A stretch of DNA of 64,000 nt, taken from G963662905 sp963662905 (lineage in GTDB: Bacteria; Bacteroidota; Bacteroidia; Bacteroidales; WRLA01). A model generated the notes under the pieces. It saw nothing but the letters and a program-made list of their open reading frames with translations, was not told the origin of the DNA and ran no database searches. Positions 8,161 through 16,925 of this stretch are shown here, in pieces (the first letter of the stretch is position 1; the number at the start of each line of letters is the position of its first letter). Both the position numbers and the translations under genes were made by a program. Where the stretch lies: contig CAXXFD010000003.1 of the NCBI GenBank assembly GCA_963662905.2, forward strand, positions 496,001 to 560,000. Reading direction: 5' to 3'.

Positions 8161-8697
8161 TTAGCCTTGCTGCCAGAGCAGGAGATAATCTTCACTGTTT
8201 TTACCATTAAGGTAATTGCCGGCCTCTTCTTCGGTGAAGGTAAGGTAGCGCAGTTTCCTTTTGATCATCTTCTCTGCTTTGTCGATCAGTTTTACCAAAA
8301 ACTCTTTGTCAATGGCATTGCCCACAAAAATCAGGTCGATTACCTCACCGGCAGTGCCGTGGGCATAATCGCCTGTAAGATAAACCTTCTTGATATCGCC
8401 CAGACCATCAACTACACGGTGGATGATTTGGTCAAGGCCAAGATGTTTTAATAAAATATTGTGGATGTCCTTAAAAAGAGGGTGTTTACGATTTGCCTGA
8501 AAGACTTTTTTATTTCCATCCATAGCAGAATTGATGAGTCCTGCTTTTTCGAAACGATTGAGTTCGAGACGAATAGCGTTTGACGACTCCCCAAACTCGC
8601 TTTCCAGCCCTCTTAAATAAGCCCTTGCGTGGCTGTTTAAGAAGAACTTGGTCAGGAGCTTGACCCTTGTCTTGGATGTTATTAATGCGTCAATCAT
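8161..8697 (-). CDS. Winged-helix regulator with degenerate nucleotidyltransferase-like domain
   Basis: A 178-residue protein. The N-terminal 60 residues (MIDALITSKTRVKLLTKFF ... SSNAIRLELNRFEKAGLI) form a winged-helix DNA-binding domain of the kind annotated as ArsR-like in Bacteroidota. Residues about 105-125 (VYLTGDYAHGTAGEVIDLIF) resemble a nucleotidyltransferase motif, but GS is GD and the D-x-D pair is not evident, so it is probably a binding rather than a catalytic domain. Such proteins often sit at the edge of polysaccharide loci, matching the epimerase fragment at 1-156. A TAATTTTG promoter at 8718-8725 supports the ATG at 8695-8697 and rules out the TTG at 8730. Confidence 0.8.
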   Translation of the reverse strand: MIDALITSKTRVKLLTKFFLNSHARAYLRGLESEFGESSNAIRLELNRFEKAGLINSAMDGNKKVFQANRKHPLFKDIHNILLKHLGLDQIIHRVVDGLGDIKKVYLTGDYAHGTAGEVIDLIFVGNAIDKEFLVKLIDKAEKMIKRKLRYLTFTEEEAGNYLNGKNSEDYLLLWQQG

Positions 8698-8717
8698 TTC
8701 TATTGCAAACTGAGTAG

Positions 8718-8725
8718 CAAAATTA
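8718..8725 (-). promoter_or_regulatory. Bacteroidota -7 element for the wHTH regulator
   Basis: Minus-strand TAATTTTG, 20 bp before the chosen ATG. It lies inside the longer open frame, which argues against the upstream TTG start. Confidence 0.5.
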
Positions 8726-8783
8726 CTCAAAGATTTGAATCAAGCAAGTTAAATCAGAAAAAATTTTTTGTTAAGGGAGTGTT

Positions 8784-10660
8784 TTTTTAATGGATAATTG
8801 TGAATGGTTAATGGTTAATGGGGAGTTAGCTCTGACATTCCTCCTAAAACCTCAAAATAACGTGACAACTGACAACTGAGAACGTGCGAAGCGCATCAAT
8901 TGTTAATGGTTAATGTGGAGTTAGCACCAAGGGCTGTAAGCCCGTTACCTTAAATGCATAGGCTGAAGCGAAGCGAAAGCCTATGAAATTGGTAGTTAGA
9001 TTTATAGGGCTGTAAGCCCGGCCCGGTATGTGATCAGCGCATCAATTGTGAATGGGTAATTGTGAATGGGGAGTTAGCTCAGACATTCCTCCTAAAACCT
9101 CAAAATAACGTCACAACTGAGAACGGACAACGCGCGAAGCGCATCAATTGATAATGGTTAATGTGGAGTTAGCACCAAGGGCTGTAAGCCCGTTACCTTA
9201 AATGCATAGGCTGAAGCGAAGCGAAAGCCTATGAAATTGGTAGTTAGATTTATAGGGCTGTAAGCCCGGCCCGGTATGTGATCAGCGCATCAATTGTGAA
9301 TGGTTAATTGTGAATGGGGAGTTAGCTCTGACATTCCTCCTAAAACCTCAAAATAACGTCACAACTGAGAACGGACAACGCGCGAAGCGCATCAATTGAT
9401 AATGGTTAATGTGGAGTTAGCACCAAGGGCTGTAAGCCCGTTACCTTAAATGCATAGGCTGAAGCGAAGCGAAAGCCTATGAAATTGGTAGTTAGATTTA
9501 TAGGGCTGTAAGCCCGGCCCGGTATGTGATCAGCGCATCAATTGTGAATGGTTAATTGTGAATGGGGAGTTAGCTCTGACATTCCTCCTAAAACCTCAAA
9601 ATAACGTCACAACTGAGAACGGACAACGCGCGAAGCGCATCAATTGATAATGGTTAATGTGGAGTTAGCACCAAGGGCTGTAAGCCCGTTACCTTAAATG
9701 CATAGGCTGAAGCGAAGCGAAAGCCTATGAAATTGGTAGTTAGATTTATAGGGCTGTAAGCCCGGCCCGGTATGTGATCAGCGCATCAATTGTGAATGGG
9801 TAATTGTGAATGGGGAGTTAGCTCTGACATTCCTCCTAAAACCTCAAAATAACGTGACAACTGACAACTGAGAACGTGCGAAGCGCATCAATTGTTAATG
9901 GTTAATGTGGAGTTAGCACCAAGGGCTGTAAGCCCGTTACCTTAAATGCATAGGCTGAAGCGAAGCGAAAGCCTATGAAATTGGTAGTTAGATTTATAGG
10001 GCTGTAAGCCCGGCCCGGTATGTGATCAGCGCATCAATTGTGAATGGTTAATTGTGAATGGGGAGTTAGCTCTGACATTCCTCCTAAAACCTCAAAATAA
10101 CGTGACAACTGACAACTGAGAACGTGCGAAGCGCATCAATTGTTAATGGTTAATGTGGAGTTAGCACCAAGGGCTGTAAGCCCGTTACCTTAAATGCATA
10201 GGCTGAAGCGAAGCGAAAGCCTATGAAATTGGTAGTTAGATTTATAGGGCTGTAAGCCCGGCCCGGTATGTGATCAGCGCATCAATTGTGAATGGTTAAT
10301 TGTGAATGGGGAGTTAGCTCTGACATTCCTCCTAAAACCTCAAAATAACGTCACAACTGAGAACGGACAACGCGCGAAGCGCATCAATTGATAATGGTTA
10401 ATGTGGAGTTAGCACCAAGGGCTGTAAGCCCGTTACCTTAAATGCATAGGCTGAAGCGAAGCGAAAGCCTATGAAATTGGTAGTTAGATTTATAGGGCTG
10501 TAAGCCCGGCCCGGTATGTGATCAGCGCATCAATTGTGAATGGGTAATTGTGAATGGGAGTTAGCTCTGACATTCCTCCTAAAACCTCAAAATAACGTCA
10601 CAACTGAGAACGGACAACGCGCGAAGCGCATCAATTGATAATGGTTAATGGTGAATGGGG
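8784..10660. repeat. 248-bp tandem repeat array, about 7.5 copies
   Basis: The marker GGGCTGTAAGCCCG recurs at 8931, 9179, 9427, 9675, 9923, 10171 and 10419, exactly 248 bp apart. Each unit contains two GGGCTGTAAGCCC hairpins, an ATAGGCT...AGCCTAT hairpin, CATCAATTG and TTAATGGTTAAT stretches. Copies differ mainly in one segment: type A has CAACTGACAACTGAGAACGT, type B has CAACTGAGAACGGACAACGC. The order along the window is A B B B A A B B. No open frame of note. Shorter relatives of the same text recur at 12.41-12.45, 16.68-16.85 and 19.15-19.20 kb. Confidence 0.9.
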
Positions 10661-12410
10661 AGTTTGGTCTGACATTTTGGGAGTAGGGAGTATTCAGAAA
10701 AGTGTGTCAGCTGCTTGCCCTGCATTGCCTACCCCAGCATTGCGGGATTTACTCAATCCTCTACTTTTTAGAAAATTGCGTTATGGAGCGTCATATCGAC
10801 GACCAACGGGAGGAGATATCCCAAAGAAGCTAACGAAATTAATATTAAAACACCTCCCTCTCCAAGGTCCCTGAGCGGCCTGTGGTGAGCGTCCTGTGCT
10901 GAGCGGAGCCGAAGTAAGCCGAACCAAGTCGAAGGGCCGTCCCTTGTTCGTTGTTTGGTGTTGCGTGTTTGGTGTTGCGTGTTTGGTGTTGCGTGTTTGG
11001 TGTTGCGTGTTTGGTGTTGCGTGTTTGGTGTTGCGTGTTTGGTGTTGCGTGTTTGGTGTTGCGTGTTCGGTGTTGCGTGTTCGGTGTTGCGTGTTCGGTG
11101 TTGCGTGTTCGGTGTTGCGTGTTCGGTGTTGCGTGTTCGGTGTTAACCTTCGATTTGTAATACTCCATAACCCCTATGGGATTCCTTGCCACAGGCTGCG
11201 GAATAACGCTCCATCATCGCTTTTCCATCACTTCGGGATTTACTCAATCCTCTACCTTTCAATAAATTACGTTATGGAGCGTCATCTCGACGACCAACGA
11301 GAGGAGAGATCCCAAAGAAGCTCACGAAATTAATATTAAAACACCTCCCTCTCCAAGGTCCCTGAGCGGCCTGTGGTGAGCGTCCTGTGCTGAGCGGAGC
11401 CGAAGTAAGCCGAACCAAGTCGAAGGGCCGTCCCTTGTTCGTTGTTTGGTGTTCGTTGTTTGGTGTTCGTTGTTTGGTGTTCGTTGTTTGGTGTTTGGTG
11501 TTCGGTGTTTGGTGTTCGGTGTTTGGTGTTTGATGTTTGGTGTTCGGTGTTGCGTGTTCGGTGTTAACCTTCGATTTGTAATACTGCATAACCCCTATGG
11601 GATTCCTTGCCGCTGGCTGCGGAATGACGCCCCATCATCGCTTTTCTATCACTTCGGGATTTACTCAATCCTCTACCTTTCAATAAATTACGTTATGGAG
11701 CGTCATCTCGACGACCAACGATAGGAGAGATCCCATAGAAGCTAACGAAAATAATATTAAAACACCTCCATCCATCTCTTCGTCTCTTCGTCTCTTCGTC
11801 TCTTCGTCCCTTCGTCTCTTCGTCCCTTCGTCTCTTCGTCCCTTCGCCTCTTCGTCTCTTCGCCTCTTCGTCTCTTCGCCTCTTCGTCCCTTCGTCTCTT
11901 CAGTCCCTTCAGTCTCTTGTTCAGTGTTTGGTGTTGTGTGTTCGTTGTTTGGTGTTCGTTGTTTGGTGTTTGGTGTTCGGTGTTATCCTTCGATTTGTAA
12001 TACTGCATAACCCCAATGGGATTCCTTGCCGCAGGCTGCGGAATAACGCTCCATCATCGTTTTTCCATCACTTCGGGATTTACTCAATCCTCTACCTTTC
12101 AATAAATTGCGTTATGGAGCGTCATCTCGACGACCAACGGGAGGAGAGATCCCATAGAAGCTCACGAAATTAATATTAAAACACCTCCCTTGTCCCCTTA
12201 AAGGTCCCTGAGCGGCCTGTGGTGAGCGGAGCCGAACCAAGTCGAAGGGCGTCCCTCAGTCCCTCAGTCTCTCTGTCTCTCTGTCTCTTAGTCCCTAAAG
12301 TCTCTCAGTCTCTCAGTCTCTCAGTCTCTCAGTCTCTCAGTCCCTAAAGTCCCTCAGTCCCTAAAGTCCGCTCACAACATTCGCTCAACCACATTTTTCA
12401 TCTACAAAGG
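10661..12410. repeat. Higher-order tandem array I (about 420-bp units)
   Basis: Composite units in fixed order: a minisatellite of 14-bp GTTTGGTGTTGCGT or GTTTGGTGTTCGTT type; a 170-bp core starting CCTTCGATTTGTAATACTGC and ending GGAGAGATCCCA; the TTAATATTAAAACACCTCC module; and either a CCCTGAGCGGCC...TCGAAGGGCCGTC unit or a run of CTCTTCGTCT decamers. Core starts are at 11147, 11578 and 11997, with a partial copy near 10740. The array ends with CTCAGTCTCT decamers at about 12270-12350. No gene seen; long open frames here are products of the repeat. Confidence 0.85.
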
Positions 12411-12573
12411 CGCGAAGCGCATCAAATGTTAATTGTTAATGGGGAGTTTGCTCTGGCATTTTCTTATTCTTTCAATAAAAAGTATCCGGTCTCCAAAAAA
12501 AAAGTGAAGCAAACAATGTCCGCTCCACTAATTTATTGGCTCAATAAAGAACTAATCAGTCTAACACATCTGA

Positions 12574-12759
12574 TTAGGGCAGCAAACTGAGCAAATCACG
12601 TCGGGAATAATAGCACTTCCCTCCTATTTTCCGGAATTTTAGTGTGCCGTTATTTCGGTAGTTTTGGAGTGTCCTGCGGCAGATCCCCAATAATTTAAGC
12701 ACCTCGGCACTGCATAAAAATTCCTCTTCAAGAGAATTTGTAGAAATTTTTTCACTCAT
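12574..12759 (-). CDS. Small helix-turn-helix (MerR/excisionase-like) protein
   Basis: A 61-residue protein matching the HTH_17 type: FLCSAEVLKLLGICRRTLQN and RKIGGKCYYSRRDL cover the helix-turn-helix and wing. Small proteins of this family act as excisionases or as regulators in Bacteroidota mobile elements and also as free-standing regulators. No integrase or mobilisation gene is near, so its role is open. A perfect 8-bp inverted repeat (CTAATCAG/CTGATTAG, 12552-12577) overlaps its stop codon and could end transcription. It sits in a 1.5-kb unique segment between two repeat arrays. Confidence 0.75.
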   Translation of the reverse strand: MSEKISTNSLEEEFLCSAEVLKLLGICRRTLQNYRNNGTLKFRKIGGKCYYSRRDLLSLLP

Positions 12760-12895
12760 GTGAACAACATTTTTGTTAATACTAGTTTAATAGGATCCGC
12801 AATTTACTGCATTATTGCCACATAGTACATATTCTGATATGATAAGTTATTAACATACATTCAGCACTTTTCCGCAATAAAAGCAGTAATATCAT

Positions 12896-13141
12896 CTACC
12901 ACACATTTTTCTCACCCTTTACGGACATCGCAATCAAAAGCAGGATCAACATCATTATTACAAAAAGCAGCATAAGCAAAAAACATAAGACCATAAATAT
13001 CAGGAGCTTTACTCCAAACGGCCCTTTTCCATGGTTCATTTTCCGCACTAATATCCAGGCACAGTTCTGCAATAAATTACCGAAACTTCTTTTGTGCTCG
13101 CAGGCTACTGCAAGCTGTTCATTTAATACTTTTATCTTCAT
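12896..13141 (-). CDS. Small membrane protein, unknown function
   Basis: An 81-residue frame starting MKIKVLNEQLAVACEHKRSF, with one strongly hydrophobic segment near residues 45-73 (LLIFMVLCFLLMLLFVIMML) and a short charged tail. The frame stays open upstream into the DUF6266 gene, but the ATG at 13139-13141 lies after that gene's terminator, so it is the sensible start. I recognise no family. The hydrophobic run supports a real single-pass protein, but the Shine-Dalgarno and promoter signals are weak. It could also be chance. Confidence 0.4.
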   Translation of the reverse strand: MKIKVLNEQLAVACEHKRSFGNLLQNCAWILVRKMNHGKGPFGVKLLIFMVLCFLLMLLFVIMMLILLLIAMSVKGEKNVW

Positions 13142-13159
13142 TAAGGGATTTTTAAATTC

Positions 13160-13199
13160 AAAAAAAAGGCAAATCCCGAAAAAATTCCGGGATTTTGCC
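13160..13199 (-). terminator. Rho-independent terminator of the DUF6266 gene
   Basis: On the minus strand GGCAAAATCCCGG pairs with CGGGATTTGCC around an AATTTTTT loop, followed by a run of eight T. It lies 12 bp after the stop codon. Confidence 0.85.
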
Positions 13200-13211
13200 A
13201 TTTCACATTGT

Positions 13212-13877
13212 TTAGCCTTCCAGGTTAAAATTACCGAGATAGAGGGTATCGGATACCATTTCGCGCGAATATTTAATTCCTGAAGCAAGTGTTGAGACCA
13301 TAAAGAGGTAGATTTCCACAGACCTGCCGCTCCAGTTATCGGGCAGGTTGATTTCACCACTTTGGTCTGAGCGCTGAAACGCACCGGGAATCACATAGCC
13401 CGATCCGGTTTCATCATGGTACGCACCAATCATCAGCAGGTCACTGTCGGCCGCATTGGTCTGGCCGCTGTTGTTTGTCCAGCTCAGGCTCAGCGACATG
13501 GCCGAACTGACACTTACCTGCACATTTGAAGCAACAGGCAATTGTCCCATACTGAGCATCACATTGGGATAGTCGATACTCACATCGGGATGTTCGCCAA
13601 TGGTAGCATGGCGCATATTATAGCGCATCGCTGCATTGAATGGCGTTTGGTTTTCGGCACCCGACTTCCATCCGATGCGTACCAAATCGCGTTGCGTTGA
13701 CAGAAAATGTCCCATAAGCGCAAAGCGGCTGCGTACATTCATCTGCCCTGGTGTACGCGGGTTTGAAACTGACTCCGGACGAATCCTCAACACACGGAGG
13801 TTCTTCCATTTAGAACCAACCAGGTTTCCGGCCCGTCCTCTGAAGGCGCCAAATGCGCCATTTTTAAATGTTGCCAT
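13212..13877 (-). CDS. DUF6266 family protein
   Basis: A 221-residue protein starting MATFKNGAFGAFRGRAGNLV, then GSKWKNLRVLR, which is the conserved opening of the DUF6266 family, found almost only in Bacteroidota. The C-terminal two thirds looks like a beta-sandwich (LSLSWTNNSGQTNAADSDLL, YSREMVSDTLYLGNFN). No signal peptide is visible. The function is unknown. A clear terminator follows. The gene sits with the HTH gene and a small membrane ORF between two higher-order repeat arrays, so it is part of the accessory zone. Confidence 0.8.
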   Translation of the reverse strand: MATFKNGAFGAFRGRAGNLVGSKWKNLRVLRIRPESVSNPRTPGQMNVRSRFALMGHFLSTQRDLVRIGWKSGAENQTPFNAAMRYNMRHATIGEHPDVSIDYPNVMLSMGQLPVASNVQVSVSSAMSLSLSWTNNSGQTNAADSDLLMIGAYHDETGSGYVIPGAFQRSDQSGEINLPDNWSGRSVEIYLFMVSTLASGIKYSREMVSDTLYLGNFNLEG

Positions 13878-14159
13878 AAGAATTTTTATTTAAAATGAAT
13901 AAGAAAGTAATCGCGCCACCTACTGTAATAACCGTGCCAACAAATAAACATTTATATAAATTTACCTAGCTTTGCGCCCATTTGCACCTATTTGCACTCC
14001 TAACAAACCGACAAAATGACACTTTTTTAATATTATGGCATAAAAACTGACTAAATCAGTATTTTATGGCAGATTTTCATGACAAATTAACCATTATACT
14101 ATTTAGACTAAATAAAACCTGCTCAAAAACTGTATAAAATAGCATCACAATACCTAAAT
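13878..14159. other. AT-rich intergenic region upstream of DUF6266
   Basis: About 280 bp of unique AT-rich DNA with two close TTTGCNCC copies (about 13971-13995: TTTGCGCCC, TTTGCACC, TTTGCACT). It probably holds the DUF6266 promoter, but no convincing TAnnTTTG element was found. Confidence 0.4.
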
Positions 14160-16850
14160 TACACCTTATAAGGAGAGAAAGAGGGGCGATTAAGGCAGGA
14201 ATATGGAAGGAATAAGGTGGGTTGGAGGGGTGTTGAAGGTAGGTTGGAGGGGCTTTTTTTATCCACGAAGGGCTTTCGTTTCGCTTTACTCAACCTTTTT
14301 TTTCCGCGAAGAACGCGAAGGGCGCGAAGGGCGCGAAGGGGTTTTTTCTTAGCGTTTCTTTGTGTGCTTCGCGGATAAATATTTCTTGGTTTTTTTTCCG
14401 CGATGGACGCTAAGGGCGCGTAGGGGTTCGGTGTTGCGTGTTCGGTGTTGCGTGTTCGGTGTTGTGTGTTCGGTGTTGTGTGTTCGTTGTTTGGTGTTTG
14501 GTGTTCGGTGTTTGGTGTTTGGTGTTCGGTGTTTGGTGTTTGGTGTTCGGTGTTTGGTGTTTGGTGTTCGGTGTTTGGTGTTTGGTGTTTGGTGTTATCC
14601 TTCGATTTGTAATACTGCATACCTCCTAGGGATTCCTTGTCACAGGCTGCGGAATGGCGCTCCATCATCGTTTTTCCATCACTTCGGGATTTGCTCATTC
14701 CTCTATATTTCAATAAATTACGTTATGGAGCGTCATCTCGACGACCAACGATAGGAGAGATCCCATAGAAGCTAACGAAAATAATATTAAAACACCTCCA
14801 TCCATCTCTTCGTCTCTTCGTCTCTTCGTCTCTTCGTCTCTTCGTCCCTTCGCCTCTTCGTCTCTTCGCCTCTTCGTCTCTTCGTCTCTTCGCCTCTTCG
14901 TCTCTTCGCCTCTTCGTCCCTTCGTCTCTTCAGTCCCTTCAGTCTCTTGTTCAGTGTTTGGTGTTGCGTGTTCGGTGTTTGGTGTTCGTTGTTTGGTGTT
15001 TGGTGTTTGGTGTTATCCTTCGATTTGTAATACTGCATACCTCCTAGGGATTCCTTGTCACAGGCTGCGGAATGGCGCTCCATCATCGTTTTTCCATCAC
15101 TTCGGGATTTACTCAATCCTCTATATTTCAATAAATTACGTTATGGAGCGTCATCTCGACGACCAACGATAGGAGAGATCCCATAGAAGCTAACGAAAAT
15201 AATATTAAAACACCTCCATCCATCTCTTCGTCTCTTCGTCTCTTCGTCTCTTCGTCTCTTCGTCCCTTCGCCTCTTCGTCTCTTCGTCTCTTCGTCTCTT
15301 CGCCTCTTCGTCCCTTCGTCTCTTCAGTCCCTTCAGTCTCTTGTTCAGTGTTTGGTGTTGTGTGTTCGTTGTTTGGTGTTCGTTGTTTGGTGTTCGTTGT
15401 TTGGTGTTTGGTGTTTGGTGTTATCCTTCGATTTGTAATACTGCATACCTCCTAGGGATTCCTTGTCACAGGCTGCGGAATGACGCTCCATCATCGTTTT
15501 TCCATCACTTCGGGATTTACTCAATCCTCTACCTTTCAATAAATTACGTTATGGAGCGTCATCTCGACGACCAACGATAGGAGAGATCCCATAGAAGCTA
15601 ACGAAAATAATATTAAAACACCTCCATCCATCTCTTCGTCTCTTCGTCTCTTCGTCTCTTCGTCCCTTCGCCTCTTCGTCTCTTCGTCTCTTCGCCTCTT
15701 CGTCCCTTCGTCTCTTCAGTCCCTTCAGTCTCTAGTTCAGTGTTTGGTGTTGTGTGTTCGTTGTTTGGTGTTGTGTGTTCGTTGTTTGGTATTGTGTGTT
15801 TGGTGTTTGGTGTTTGGTGTTTGGTGTTATCCTTCGATTTGTAATACTGCATACCTCCTAGGGATTCCTTGCCACTGGCTGCGGAATGACGCTCCATCAT
15901 CGTTTTTCCATCACTTCGGGATTTGCTCATTCCTCTACTTTTCAATATATTACGATATGGAGCGTCATCTCGACGACCAACGATAGGAGAGATCCCATAG
16001 AAGCTAACGAAAATAATATTAAAACACCTCCATCCATCTCTTCGTCTCTTCGTCCCTTCGTCTCTTCGTCTCTTCGTCCCTTCGTCCCTTCGTCTCTTCG
16101 TCTCTTCGTCTCTTCGTCTCTTCGTCCCTTCGTCTCTTCGTCCCTTCGCCTCTTCGTCCCTTCGTCTCTTCGTCTCTTCGTCTCTTCGTCCCTTCGTCCC
16201 TTAGTCCCTTCGCCTCTTCGTCTCTTCGTCCCTTCGTCTCTTCAGTCCCTTCAGTCTCTTGTTCAGTGTTTGGTGTTGCGTGTTCGGTGTTTGGTGTTCG
16301 TTGTTTGGTGTTTGGTGTTCGTTGTTTGGTGTTTGGTGTTATCCTTCGATTTGTAATACTGCATACCTCCTAGGGATTCCTTGTCACAGGCTGCGGAATG
16401 GCGCTCCATCATCGTTTTTCCATCACTTCGGGATTTACTCAATCCTCTATATTTCAATAAATTACGTTATGGAGCGTCATCTCGACGACCAACGAGAGGA
16501 GAGATCCCAAAGAAGCTCACGAAATTTAAATTTAAAACACCACCCTCAGTCCCTCCGTCTCTCAGTCTCTAAGTCCCTCAGTCTCTTAGTCTCTTAGTCT
16601 CTTAGTCTCTAAAGTCCCTCAGTCCCTATAGTCCGCTCACAACATTCGCTCAACCACATTTTTTATCCACAAAGGCGCGAAGCGCATCAAATGTTAATTG
16701 TGAATGGTTAATTGTTAATGGGAGTTACCTCTAATATTTTTTGTAAAACCTCAAAATAACGTGACAACTGAGAACGGACAACGAGCGAAGCGCATCAATT
16801 GATAATGGTTAATTGTTAATGTGGAGTTTGCTCCGGCATTTTTCTTATGA
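14160..16850. repeat. Higher-order tandem array II (406-512 bp units)
   Basis: It begins with palindromic TCCGCGAAG repeats (14.25-14.43 kb), then five composite units: GTTTGGTGTTCGGT minisatellite, 170-bp core, AATAATATTAAAACACCTCC module, CTCTTCGTCT decamer run. Core starts are at 14599, 15017, 15425, 15831 and 16343, with spacings of 418, 408, 406 and 512. The spacing changes mostly with the length of the decamer run, which is longest at 16040-16250. It ends with CTCAGTCTCT decamers and a fragment of the 248-bp repeat (16.68-16.85 kb). No gene seen. Confidence 0.85.
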
Positions 16851-16925
16851 CCTGTATTTATCGTGACAAGGGAGATCGTTTAAGGCTTCTATAGTGATTG
16901 GTGATGGGTGCACCTCCAACCTGCA

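Noticed and set aside
1..8700. Integron cassette array
   Set aside because: Genes are unidirectional and separated by palindromes, but the repeats lack the GTTRRRY/RYYYAAC core sites of attC and no integron integrase is in the window.
8931..10430. Multicopy structured small RNA gene
   Set aside because: The hairpins are clear, but no promoter or terminator in the unit could be found, so it is listed only as a repeat.
10896..11333. Val/Cys-rich proteins encoded by GTTTGGTGTTGCGT repeats
   Set aside because: All frames are open because of a 14-bp repeat; there is no start signal, no signal peptide, and the same text recurs in other frames elsewhere.
11272..12008. Asn/Thr/His- and Arg/Glu-rich minus-strand proteins
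   Set aside because: They are reverse translations of the same minisatellite and decamer tracts, not genes.
13212..13384. Longer membrane protein extending from 12896 to 13384
   Set aside because: The upstream part is the shadow of the DUF6266 gene and crosses its terminator; only the part from 13141 is kept.
10661..16850. Diversity-generating retroelement or retron
   Set aside because: No reverse transcriptase is encoded in the window, and repeat variation is by unit length rather than adenine-directed substitution.
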